35,448 nucleotides of DNA from contig JBBRXJ010000034.1 of NCBI GenBank assembly GCA_038248505.1, positions 1 through 35,448 of the forward strand, written 5' to 3'. Made by a program: the position numbers and the translations under genes. Below the pieces are notes generated by a model. It had not been told where the DNA came from. It searched no databases and saw nothing but the letters and a program-made list of their open reading frames with translations. Positions 26,642 through 35,369 of this stretch are shown piece after piece. The DNA comes from JBBRXJ01 sp038248505 (GTDB lineage: Bacteria; Bacteroidota; Bacteroidia; Bacteroidales; JBBRXJ01). Position 1 is the stretch's first letter. Every line of letters begins with the position of its first letter.

Positions 26642-27892
26642 TTATGCTCTCTGTTTATATCCAAATAAACCATACATCATAACCACCATAAAGCAAACAA
26701 GCGGTCCAATAAAGCCAATTTGCATACTCCACGTGTCAGCAATATAACCCATAAGAGGAGGGAAGAGCGCCCCGCCTACAATTGCCATAACCAAATATGA
26801 TGCAGCATTTTTTGTTTTTGGTCCAAGATCTTTTATGCCAAGTGCAAAAATAGTTGGAAACATTACCGACATAAAGAAGTAGGAAGAGAATAATGCAACT
26901 ACTGAAATCCATCCCAAATTAAGGGTTACAAGGAGCATTAATAGTACATTCATAAAAGCATAGGTTGATAAAAGTTTGTTTGATGGAATATATTTCATCA
27001 CAAAACTTCCTGATAAACGACCAAACCAAAACATTCCCATCCCTCCTATGGCAAGTATATATCCAGCTCTCTGATCGCTAATAGTTGGAATGGTTTCCGT
27101 AACATAATTAATGAAGAAACTGTTAATACCTGTTTGTGCTGCAACATAAAAGAATTGTGCTACAACTGCAAATACGAAGTGTGGATATTTAATAAGAGGT
27201 TTAAGAATAGCAGGAACATTGCTAGTTTCCTCAATTGCCCCATGAGCACTTACTTCTTCTTTTACTTCAGGTAATTTTGTGAAGAAAAATAAAATACCAA
27301 CGAGTAATACAACAATTCCTAGTCCGAGATAGGGAATTGCAAGTGCTGAAAATTCATTGCCACTGCCTTTTTCTGCTGATAGAATAATCATAGATCCAAT
27401 CAGTGGGCCAAAAACCCAACCTAATGCATTGAATGATTGAGAGAGGTTTATTCGTCGTTCGGCCGATTCTTTTGGCCCAAGTACTGTAGTATATGGATTG
27501 GCGGCAGTTTCAAGACATGCAAGACCGCATGCAATTATAAATAGAGGTACTAAGAAAGAAGTAAATGTATGAATCTTTGTTGCCGGTAAAAAAAGAAATG
27601 CGCCAAATGCAACAATTGATAGTCCTAATAGAATTCCTTTTTTGAATCCGAATCTTCGCATAAACATTCCAACTGGGATTGCAGCAAGGAAATAGCCACC
27701 ATACACGGAAACTTGTACCCATGCTGATTTTGTTCTGCTCAAGTCAAGTACATTTTGAAAATGTTTATTTAGCACATCAAGTAATGCATGGGCAAATCCC
27801 CATATCAAAAACAAGCTCGTGATGAGCATGAATGGTAATAAATAATTGGTACCATCGGCGGTAACAAAGAGTGATTTTTTTTGTTTTTCCAT
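26642..27892 (-). CDS. fucP: L-fucose:proton symporter (FucP-like MFS)
   Basis: This 416-residue, 12-helix protein of the fucose:H+ symporter family has LFLIWGFAHALLDVLNKHFQ (28-47), GYFLAAIPVGMFMRRFGFKKGILLG and CGLACLETAANPY (122-134). Asp39 and Glu128 sit at the positions of the proton- and sugar-coupling acids of E. coli FucP (Asp46, Glu135; same spacing). It imports L-fucose, although relatives in this family also carry other sugars. It follows fucK with a 10-nt gap and ends at a strong bidirectional terminator. Confidence 0.93.
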   Translation of the reverse strand: MEKQKKSLFVTADGTNYLLPFMLITSLFLIWGFAHALLDVLNKHFQNVLDLSRTKSAWVQVSVYGGYFLAAIPVGMFMRRFGFKKGILLGLSIVAFGAFLFLPATKIHTFTSFLVPLFIIACGLACLETAANPYTTVLGPKESAERRINLSQSFNALGWVFGPLIGSMIILSAEKGSGNEFSALAIPYLGLGIVVLLVGILFFFTKLPEVKEEVSAHGAIEETSNVPAILKPLIKYPHFVFAVVAQFFYVAAQTGINSFFINYVTETIPTISDQRAGYILAIGGMGMFWFGRLSGSFVMKYIPSNKLLSTYAFMNVLLMLLVTLNLGWISVVALFSSYFFMSVMFPTIFALGIKDLGPKTKNAASYLVMAIVGGALFPPLMGYIADTWSMQIGFIGPLVCFMVVMMYGLFGYKQRA

Positions 27893-27902
27893 TTGGTCTA
27901 GT

Positions 27903-29366
27903 TTAGTTATTTTTTATAAAATCATAAATAGGATTGTATACTTCCATTTTATTTTTTGGCTCAATCATTTGTGCATTGTAATTAACTACAGCACGTGCTT
28001 CGTCAGCTGTTTTATACATTCCTGCGCCAGCCATGGCAAATAGCGCTGCTCCCAAAACGGTGGTTTCTTTTTGGTCAACCAATTTAATCGAAATTCCAAG
28101 CATGTCTGCGCGTAGTTGATTCCATAAACGATTCTTTGATCCACCACCAACAACGATGAGTGATTTTGATGTAAATCCCCCGGCGTTTTCAAGAAGCTCG
28201 AGGTTGATTTTTACTTTCGCTGCCAGCGATTCCAGTGCTGCTCTGTAAATTTGTTCACGCTTTGTATATAGGTTAATTCCGTTAATACTTCCTTTTGATG
28301 TATTGTTTCCATCAAGAAGGAAAGACGGATTTACCCGCACACCTTCTGAACATGCTGCAACTTTTTCAGCATCACCTATCATGATGTCGTAAATATTTTC
28401 GTTATTGGCTTCGGCAGCATACAGTGTTTTTTTCACCCACTCAAGCAATCCTGATCCAATCCATTGTACGCCCATATTTACTATGCCTGGTTGTGGATCG
28501 AGTTCTGTAGTGATGCCTGCATTTAATAGGTTTTTTTCGGTACTGAAATTTTTGGAACGTACCATTAATATTTCCCATGTTCCGGTGCTGAGTACTGGAA
28601 CATTTTCATCGGCACCTGATCCGAATATAGCGAATTGTGTATCGTGTCCGGTTGCCATTACAGGAGTACCTATTGTGAGACCCGTTTCTGTTGAGGCATG
28701 TGCAGTAATTTTTCCTATCATTTCACCTGCCTCGGCGAAGGGAGCGAATTTGTTTTTATCGACCCCAATGGCTTGCATTATATCGGTAGAGAAACGGCGA
28801 GTCCTTAAATCTGTAAGCATAGATGTACCAGCCATTGTAGTGTCTGTACAAAAGTTGCCTGTCAGTTTGTGTAAAAATATCGATGGAATAAATACAAAGT
28901 GATCCATCTTTTCTAATATTTCAGGACGGTTCTCCTTTAACCATATCAATACATTTATTGTATTAAAGCTAAATGGTTGCAATCCATTGATGCCATAGAG
29001 TTTTTCAAGGGGAATGTATTTACCAATATTATCCATCACGGATGCTGTTCTTCCGCATTGCCATGAAATGACAGGGTATAATAGTTTTCCTGATTTATCC
29101 ATAGGTGCACCATTCACACCAAATGTGGTAACAGTAACTCCTGCAATGGTGGAAGCATCTACTTTCTTAAGCACTTCGCGAGTACAAGTAACGAGCTTAG
29201 CCCAAATCTCTTCTACATCCCAAATTAAGCCATTGGCATGATGAGGATCGGGCTGTGTATTGTTTGATACCGAGTGCATGCCCAGCATTTGACCTTTTTC
29301 GCTAATTGCTATTGCGCGTACATTGGTAGCACCGCAATCCATTACGAGTATTGCTTTTTCTTTCAT
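27903..29366 (-). CDS. fucK: L-fuculokinase (FGGY kinase)
   Basis: This 487-residue FGGY-family sugar kinase has the N-terminal phosphate loop LVMDCGATNVRAIAI (7-21), which closely resembles that of fuculokinase. The catalytic Asp242 is in ATGHDTQFAIFGSG, and VVGGGSKNRLWNQLRADMLG is the adenosine motif. It phosphorylates L-fuculose. Placement between fucI and fucP supports fuculose over rhamnulose as substrate. A terminator-like hairpin precedes it, in the fucI-fucK gap. Confidence 0.92.
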   Translation of the reverse strand: MKEKAILVMDCGATNVRAIAISEKGQMLGMHSVSNNTQPDPHHANGLIWDVEEIWAKLVTCTREVLKKVDASTIAGVTVTTFGVNGAPMDKSGKLLYPVISWQCGRTASVMDNIGKYIPLEKLYGINGLQPFSFNTINVLIWLKENRPEILEKMDHFVFIPSIFLHKLTGNFCTDTTMAGTSMLTDLRTRRFSTDIMQAIGVDKNKFAPFAEAGEMIGKITAHASTETGLTIGTPVMATGHDTQFAIFGSGADENVPVLSTGTWEILMVRSKNFSTEKNLLNAGITTELDPQPGIVNMGVQWIGSGLLEWVKKTLYAAEANNENIYDIMIGDAEKVAACSEGVRVNPSFLLDGNNTSKGSINGINLYTKREQIYRAALESLAAKVKINLELLENAGGFTSKSLIVVGGGSKNRLWNQLRADMLGISIKLVDQKETTVLGAALFAMAGAGMYKTADEARAVVNYNAQMIEPKNKMEVYNPIYDFIKNN

Positions 29367-29397
29367 CTAAAAAATGTAATTTTATTTTGAAGTGAAT

Positions 29398-29437
29398 AAA
29401 AAAAATAGGCCGCTGAACGAAAGTCAGCGACCTATTT
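29398..29437 (-). terminator. Terminator-like hairpin between fucI and fucK
   Basis: Arms at 29403-29416 and 29424-29437 pair over 14 positions with one mismatch around a 7-nt loop. On the minus strand a T run follows (A run at 29398-29405). It lies inside the fuc operon, so it probably lowers, without abolishing, fucKP expression relative to fucI, unless fucK has its own promoter. Confidence 0.75.
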
Positions 29438-29450
29438 TATATGGTTTAGG

Positions 29451-31259
29451 TTATTTCATTCCATACAATGAGCCATATGTTGTACAGGCTCTATAATCGC
29501 TACCTTCACTGTCCATGCCAAAGGCTGACCAGGCACTTGGACGATAAATATCATCTTCATTAACATTGTGCATACATACTGGAATACGTAACATAGCAGC
29601 TAAAGCAATAAGATCGGCACCAATATGGCCACTTGTAAAAGCACCATGATTTGCACCCCAATTTGCCATTACCGAATATACATCTTTAAATGCGCCATTA
29701 CCTGTAATACGTGGAGCAAACCAAGTAGTTGGCCACGATGGATTGGTACGAACATCTAATTTTTGATTTACATCTTGAGGTAAAGTAACTGTATAGCCTT
29801 CTGCTATTTGTAATACAGGTCCAATACCTTTTATGATATTAATACGACTCAATGTTACGGGCATATCGCCTTGTGTTAGGAAGGTGGATGAGAATCCACC
29901 ACCTCTGAAATATTCATTAACAGCTGGCCCCCATGTGGTATTTTTTAAACATGCTTGAGCTTCTGTAGCTGTAATTTCCCAGTGAGGTTTCATGGCAGGC
30001 TTACCATTTTTCTTTTGTTCACCAGTACCGTCTAATGCTGATGAACCAGAATTTATGAGATGTATGATACCATGTTCAGCTTTGCCAGTTAATTTTTTAC
30101 CAGTAACACGTTTCACAGCATCAGGACTCCAATAAGTACGTACATCACTAAATACCTGTGCACTGCCTGTGAGTAAATGGCCAAATAACATGGCAACTCC
30201 ATTAAGTGAGTCATTCTCTGTAGCCATAACAAAAGGCTGACGAATACCATTCCAGTCAAAGGATGAACAGAGAATAGCTTCCATGAAATCACCATTCGGG
30301 AAATGATCCGTCCATTGTCTTTGACCTTGAAACCCTGCTGCAATAGCGTTATGACCAAGGGCCTCTTCTCCAAACCCTAGTTTCTTTAAACGGGGATTTC
30401 CAATCATAAGGTCACGAGCAATCATAGTCATCTTTACTACAAATTCCCATTCTTGATCCTTTGTTGCTTTTGATTTCTGACGACTCTTCGGATTGTAATC
30501 GGTTCCTTCTTTGCAGTTTTGTTTCACCCATTTCAATGCTTTATCCACTTCTTCTTGATCAAATATTCCTTCATCAATTCGACGAATAATTTCTGACATA
30601 TCAACATACTCGTTGCGCATTCCTAAGTAATCTTGAAAGAAATCTTCCTTTACAATACTACCAGCAATACCCATCGATACAGAACCTAACGACATATATG
30701 ATTTGCCCTTCATGGTTGCAACAGCTAAACCTGCTTTTGCAAAACGCAATAATTTTTCTTGTACATCAGCAGGTATGTTTTTATCACCCGCTTCTTGAAC
30801 ATCGCGACCATAAATTCCAAAAGCAGGCAAGCCTTTTTGGTTGTGACCAGCTAAAACAGCTGCTAAATAAACAGCTCCTGGGCGCTCAGTTCCGTTAAAA
30901 CCCCAAACAGCTTTTGGTATATGCGGATCCATATCCATCGTTTCACTTCCATAGCACCAGCATGGTGTTACGGTTAAAGACACACCAACACCTTCACGTG
31001 TAAATTTATCAGCTGTTGCTGCTGCTTCCGCTACACCTCCAATGCAAGAGTCAGCAATTACACATTCTACATTGCTTCCATCAGCATGGCGCAAATTTTT
31101 TGTTAAAAAATCAGCAGCAGTTTTTGCCATATCCATAACTTGTTTTTCAAGCGACTCACGAACTCCTCCTAATCTGCCATCTATTGTTGGTCGTATACCT
31201 ATTTTGGGAAGGTGTCCCATCAACCGATTACTGCTATTGTTAGCTTTTGTTTCAGCCAT
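29451..31259 (-). CDS. fucI: L-fucose isomerase
   Basis: This 602-residue protein (E. coli FucI has 591) begins with the family N-terminus LPKIGIRPTIDGRLGGVRESLE. It carries the metal and active-site residues Glu348 (MATENDSLNG), Asp372 (VFSDVRTYW) and His538 (WGANHGAF), offset by 10-11 from the E. coli residues Glu337, Asp361 and His528. It interconverts L-fucose and L-fuculose with Mn2+. It is the first gene of the leftward fucI-fucK-fucP set. The aldolase (fucA), lactaldehyde enzyme and regulator are absent from the window. Confidence 0.96.
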   Translation of the reverse strand: MAETKANNSSNRLMGHLPKIGIRPTIDGRLGGVRESLEKQVMDMAKTAADFLTKNLRHADGSNVECVIADSCIGGVAEAAATADKFTREGVGVSLTVTPCWCYGSETMDMDPHIPKAVWGFNGTERPGAVYLAAVLAGHNQKGLPAFGIYGRDVQEAGDKNIPADVQEKLLRFAKAGLAVATMKGKSYMSLGSVSMGIAGSIVKEDFFQDYLGMRNEYVDMSEIIRRIDEGIFDQEEVDKALKWVKQNCKEGTDYNPKSRQKSKATKDQEWEFVVKMTMIARDLMIGNPRLKKLGFGEEALGHNAIAAGFQGQRQWTDHFPNGDFMEAILCSSFDWNGIRQPFVMATENDSLNGVAMLFGHLLTGSAQVFSDVRTYWSPDAVKRVTGKKLTGKAEHGIIHLINSGSSALDGTGEQKKNGKPAMKPHWEITATEAQACLKNTTWGPAVNEYFRGGGFSSTFLTQGDMPVTLSRINIIKGIGPVLQIAEGYTVTLPQDVNQKLDVRTNPSWPTTWFAPRITGNGAFKDVYSVMANWGANHGAFTSGHIGADLIALAAMLRIPVCMHNVNEDDIYRPSAWSAFGMDSEGSDYRACTTYGSLYGMK

Positions 31260-31298
31260 ATTCTTTTTTTATTTAGTTTTATAAATGTTTAAACCAAT

Positions 31299-31327
31299 CA
31301 AATGTAACAATTTTTTAAAAATAACAA
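31299..31327 (-). promoter_or_regulatory. Promoter of the fucIKP genes
   Basis: On the minus strand TTG (31325-31327), an 18-nt spacer and TACATTTG (31299-31306) match the Bacteroidota consensus. Predicted transcription starts near 31292, about 33 nt before the fucI ATG. An 8-bp palindrome GTTTAAAC (31287-31294) covers that start point. Confidence 0.7.
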
Positions 31328-31328
31328 G

Positions 31329-31336
31329 TATTTTTG
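31329..31336 (+). promoter_or_regulatory. Candidate -7 box of the glycosyltransferase-TPR gene
   Basis: TATTTTTG matches TAnnTTTG and ends 14 nt before the ATG at 31351. No clear TTG is found upstream. It adjoins the fucI -33 element on the other strand, so the two divergent promoters overlap. Confidence 0.45.
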
Positions 31337-31350
31337 ATAGCACTTATAGC

Positions 31351-33660
31351 ATGAAAAAAGCCTTCTCTTTAGCAAATCCCACGAGTTCCATTAATTACCC
31401 ATTAATAATCCTAATGGTGCTGGCATTTATAATACGCCTCCTAATGGTGGGGCAGGTAATTTATTCTCCTATTAGTGAGGGTTTTGCTAAAGATAGTGGC
31501 GATTTTCATCGTTTTGCAGTGGCTTTACTCAATGGTCATTTTGCTTCTGATGCTCGCTTTCTCAATCCCTTTTTTCCAATATTTATTTCTTTTATCTATT
31601 TTTTTACCGGCCCACATCAGCAAGTCATTCTGTATGTTTTTGTTCTTTTGGAGATACTTAGTATTTTTCTTATTTGGCAAATTTGCATGAAGTGTTGGGG
31701 AAAATGGGCAGCCATTTTTGCAGCCTCTTTTTATGCTTTCAATGGAATGTCCATATTATATACTGGTTTTATGTTTTCTTCCATTCTCGATGTATTTCTT
31801 CTTTTACTTATTGTGAAATTACTACTTCAGCCTAAGGCTTTATGGTCGTCGCTTTTAGCTGGTTTTATTTTTGGTTTACTGGCTTTAAGTCGTAGTAATA
31901 TGATATTGCTTTTTGCATTTCTGCCATTCTATTATCTGCGTCGTCATAATTTCATTGCTTCTTTAAAGGATCTGTCGCGTCAATTTATTCCATTTGCCTT
32001 CTCATTTCTCATGGTAATGACAAGTATGGCAGTCATTAATAAGAGTAGTGGCCGCTCTTTTACCCCATTCTCTGCGCAAGGAGGATTAACATTTTATATT
32101 GGTAATAGCGCAAATTCTTCAGGTACCTATTACACTCCCGAAGGTCTTTCTGAAAAACCGGTAGAGGTGGTACAAACAGCAAGTGCAATGGCCTCACAAA
32201 AATGTGGTGAACAATTAAGTGATGAACAAGCTTCAACATGGTGGTTTAAACAAGGTATTTTATTTTGGAAGGATCATCCTCTTGATGCAATAATACTACT
32301 GTTTAAAAAGGCTCTTATGTTTTTTAGAAAAGAAGAGTTTTCTGTCGATCTCAGCTATTCATTTGTAAGTGAATTAATCCCGGTTCTCAGCATCCCTTTT
32401 CTATCATACGGTTTACTTGCCCCATTTGCTTTAACCGGCTTATATTTTTCGTTTCAATGTAAAGAGCGTTTTCGTTTAATGGAGTTTTTATTTTTAGCAT
32501 CATTTATTTCAGTTGTTTTGTTTTTTATTTCTGATAAACTACGTTTTATTGTTGTGCCCGTAATGGCCATTTATTCAGGCTATATGCTTTCTGTTGTACC
32601 GCGTCTTTTTAATAAGTTTAATAAACATCTTTTAATTCGTGGCGCTCTTTTTTTTCTAATATCAGCACTTCTTATAAATGTCAATATGGCATTTATCCCA
32701 CATGCTACTAGTCGTTATGTCGATTTAAATAATTTAGGCGTTGCACTTCGTAGCAAAGGAAGAATACAAGAGGCCGAAGCTGCTTTTATTGAGTCAGTAA
32801 GACTTAATCCGAATTATAAATACGCCTATAATAATTTGGGCAATTTATACCAGTCAAACGGAAATTATGAAGCCGCCTTAGCACACTATTCAAAAGCTTT
32901 GAGTATTGATCCTAATATGCTAGATTGTAATGAAAGTGCTGCCTATGCGCTGATGTCTCTGAAACGCTATAGCGAAGCTGAGAAAGTTTTTGAGTTTATA
33001 ATTAATAATAAATATAAGAATGAGACAATTATTAAATCACTTTCATTTTGTTATTCTCAAAACGGAAATAAGGAAAAAGCACTTGAATTATTATCAAAGG
33101 AAGGGAGTTCTGATATCGCTTTAAATATTACTAAGGCTGAGTTACTCATTGAAAGTGGTCGAAATAACGAGGCTTATCTATTATCAAAAGACCTTTGTAA
33201 AAACAATACTTGTTCAGCCATCGAGTTTAAGGATTTAAGTTCTTTAATGAATAGTTTACATCGTTATGATGAAGCTATACAGCTTGCAGAGAAGGCTATT
33301 GAAGAGCAGCCCGGATTAGGTGATGCCTATTATATGATAGCCTTTGCGAGTATGAAAAAGGGCGAAAAGCAAAAAGCGATCGATAATTTTTCTTATGCTT
33401 GCGATAATAATACTGAAATTATTCGCGCTTATTATTATTTAGGCAATATGTTTTTTTTTAATAATCAGTATAAAGAAGCTGAAGCAATTTATAAACGTGG
33501 CATCCAAAAAAATGCCAGTTTTGCCGATTTGTTCTTCAATTTAGCCGTAGTATACATCAAACAAAATAGAAATTCGGAGGCATTAAAGATGTTGCTAAAA
33601 ACAGTGGAGCTAAATCCTGAGCATAAAGATGCAGCAAATTTATTGAAACAGCTGAAATAG
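31351..33660 (+). CDS. Membrane glycosyltransferase (PMT/ArnT-like) fused to TPR repeats
   Basis: The start is set at the ATG at 31351 (MKKAFSLANPTSS), since the earlier ATG at 31285 lies within the promoter region. The protein is 769 residues. Residues 1 to about 450 hold about ten membrane helices with an early periplasmic loop containing KDSGDFHRFAVALLNG. This fits GT-C glycosyltransferases of the PMT/ArnT class, whose acidic residues in the first loop bind the lipid-linked sugar donor; the short DxGDFH motif is my best match for that. From about residue 455 there are several TPR units (YVDLNNLGVALRSKGRIQEA, YKYAYNNLGNLYQSNGNYEA and later ones to the end), placed after the last membrane helix. 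The family normally transfers sugar from a polyprenyl phosphate to proteins or lipids; substrate unknown. It is divergent from fucI. Confidence 0.82.
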   Translation: MKKAFSLANPTSSINYPLIILMVLAFIIRLLMVGQVIYSPISEGFAKDSGDFHRFAVALLNGHFASDARFLNPFFPIFISFIYFFTGPHQQVILYVFVLLEILSIFLIWQICMKCWGKWAAIFAASFYAFNGMSILYTGFMFSSILDVFLLLLIVKLLLQPKALWSSLLAGFIFGLLALSRSNMILLFAFLPFYYLRRHNFIASLKDLSRQFIPFAFSFLMVMTSMAVINKSSGRSFTPFSAQGGLTFYIGNSANSSGTYYTPEGLSEKPVEVVQTASAMASQKCGEQLSDEQASTWWFKQGILFWKDHPLDAIILLFKKALMFFRKEEFSVDLSYSFVSELIPVLSIPFLSYGLLAPFALTGLYFSFQCKERFRLMEFLFLASFISVVLFFISDKLRFIVVPVMAIYSGYMLSVVPRLFNKFNKHLLIRGALFFLISALLINVNMAFIPHATSRYVDLNNLGVALRSKGRIQEAEAAFIESVRLNPNYKYAYNNLGNLYQSNGNYEAALAHYSKALSIDPNMLDCNESAAYALMSLKRYSEAEKVFEFIINNKYKNETIIKSLSFCYSQNGNKEKALELLSKEGSSDIALNITKAELLIESGRNNEAYLLSKDLCKNNTCSAIEFKDLSSLMNSLHRYDEAIQLAEKAIEEQPGLGDAYYMIAFASMKKGEKQKAIDNFSYACDNNTEIIRAYYYLGNMFFFNNQYKEAEAIYKRGIQKNASFADLFFNLAVVYIKQNRNSEALKMLLKTVELNPEHKDAANLLKQLK

Positions 33661-33963
33661 AAAAAGCCTCCTATGAAAATTATTTAAAGATGGAGCGAGA
33701 TAAAACACATTTCGAATACACAATTGCGGAGAAACATAAAAGGACAAAGATTTTGTGAAACTTTTAAAAAAAATATAAAAAAATATTTCGATTCCGCATA
33801 ATTCTACACCATTGAGATATATACTATTTTTTAATGAAAACAAATTGCTTATATATCGATGAAAGCAGGACGCTGAGGTGACTAAGCCACCTACTTTGGT
33901 ATTTTAGTATGAAATTTGTCTTTGGTGTATCATTCTGCAGAATCAATTAAATTAAAAGCTGTT
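33661..33963. other. 303-base gap, no gene seen
   Basis: No convincing reading frame or terminator. A weak 5-bp hairpin (AGGTG / CACCT at 33876-33892) is the only structure. No exact promoter box was found for the following gene, in keeping with its being a pseudogene. Confidence 0.5.
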
Positions 33964-35247
33964 ATGATAAAACTTTTACCTTTGCTTCTTTTTGTTACTA
34001 TTAGCTCCTATGCTAGTGATACAATATTTGTTGATGATAATTATGCTGATAGATCAATGTTATTTGACAATAGCCTTCTTTTATTGTGGGGCACTAATCT
34101 TACACCAACATCGGCTTTTGAAATTAAAAATGTAACAGATGGTGCTGGTCTAGCTCTAAAAAGTATTTGTGCTACAGTTGCAGCTTCTCCATATTCAACT
34201 TATTATGATTCAGTGAGTCACAAACCATCATTGAAAACCGCTACATGTTACGATTATATTTTACAAAGAAAAATTGATCGCTCTGCAAAAAAGATTACAA
34301 TTGAATTTGATGCGATTTGGAATAAATACAACATACCCCGTGGAGAGGCTGGTCGCGTTGTTATCACACTTGTTATTAATTTTACAACAGTTGCTCCTAA
34401 GTTTGGTGATATTGATAGTGCACATCAAGAACGCTTTGGTTATCCTGCATATAATTTACGAATTTTAAATAGTGGCTCTTCCAGTAACCAAACTTTTATG
34501 GTCTATGGCGGTGGTAAAACGCCTAATGGTGAGTTTGAAAAACGCACTGAGAATGGACGCACTTATTGGCTGCCTGGCTTTAGTTCTGAGGCAGGAGGGA
34601 CTTCACCAGGACAACCAGACTCTTCAGATTACCCTTATTTTCCTACCAAGAAAAGTAATAAGCCTTTTATTCAGGCTGCCTCTATTACTGAGTGGCGACA
34701 CTTTACATGGATAATTGAGCCTGAATATATGCAAATATTTAAGCGTGCTACAAATGAAAATGAATCAATGAATGAATTGGTGTCGAGTATGCTAATACCT
34801 AAATATGAGGGTGACAGTCTTGATGTTATTAACAAATTAAATAATGAGTATGGGACTAACATTTCAAAGATGCCGAAGTATTATAAATGGTTTTCTGAAT
34901 TTAATTCGGTGCGAGTGTATTTAAAAGCTACAAGTTCAAATTTTGGATATATAGCAAATTTTTAATGCACTATGAGTGATGTTTTTCCTTCAAGTATTGC
35001 CTTATCTGATGTTGAGAGTTTAGATATTGATGTGTATCCTAATCCTGCCAGCACTTTTTTTACTGTTAATAATATAGCTTCTTTATCTGAAATATCTCTA
35101 GATACTATTTTTGGTCAATTGATTTTTAAAACACAATCAAACCAAACATCAGAAACAATAGATGTATCTTCGATTCATAAAGGAGTTTATATTCTAACTA
35201 TTAAATCAGGTACATTAATGCGATCAGAAAAGATTATCATTCAATAA
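33964..35247 (+). pseudogene. T9SS cargo paralog broken by an in-frame TAA
   Basis: This is a second copy of the family at 9510-10835, on the opposite strand. From the ATG at 33964 (signal peptide MIKLLPLLLFVTISSYAS) it has the same blocks in the same order: DNYADRSMLFDNSLLLLWG, CYDYIL, IEFDAIWNKYNIP, YWLPGFSSEAGGTSPGQP, WRHFTWIIEPE and RATNENES. At 34963-34965 a TAA follows GYIANF, where the intact copy reads AYFANVK. The same frame continues after it through a T9SS sorting domain (IDVYPNPASTFFTVNN to the end). The frame is unchanged, so this is a single nonsense change and not a frameshift. The product would be secreted into the periplasm without its sorting signal. A read error is the main alternative. 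Confidence 0.85.
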
Positions 35248-35256
35248 ATTATCTTT

Positions 35257-35333
35257 GGACGCATACAAAAAGTTAATAGTCGTTTTGTGCTAAATTTATA
35301 TATTATTGAAAATGACTATCCGTTTTTGCACCC
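35257..35333. repeat. Imperfect inverted repeat, possible IS end
   Basis: 35257-35281 (starting GGACGCATACAAAAAG, ending ATAGTC) and the complement of 35314-35333 (GGGTGCAAAAACGGATAGTC) share a GG-start, GCA-AAAA and ATAGTC. The second arm contains the -33 element of the transposase promoter. This could be the left end of the IS1595-type element that follows. Confidence 0.4.
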
Positions 35334-35354
35334 AATGAAAAATAATTACCTTTG
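35325..35354 (+). promoter_or_regulatory. Promoter of the IS1595-type transposase
   Basis: TTTG (35325-35328), an 18-nt spacer and TACCTTTG (35347-35354) match the Bacteroidota consensus. The ATG at 35370 follows 15 nt later. Confidence 0.7.
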
Positions 35355-35369
35355 CAAGTAAAAAATCCA

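Noticed and set aside
28405..28902. A 165-codon open frame antisense to fucK
   Set aside because: It lies wholly inside fucK on the other strand, has no signal or domain, and its composition mirrors the fucK codons.
33876..33892. Short AGGTG/CACCT hairpin before the broken T9SS gene
   Set aside because: Only five base pairs with no T run or conserved context; likely chance.
34972..35247. The T9SS tail after the TAA as an independent small gene
   Set aside because: It has an ATG but no signal peptide, is in the same frame as the upstream domain, and aligns with the C-terminus of the intact paralog.
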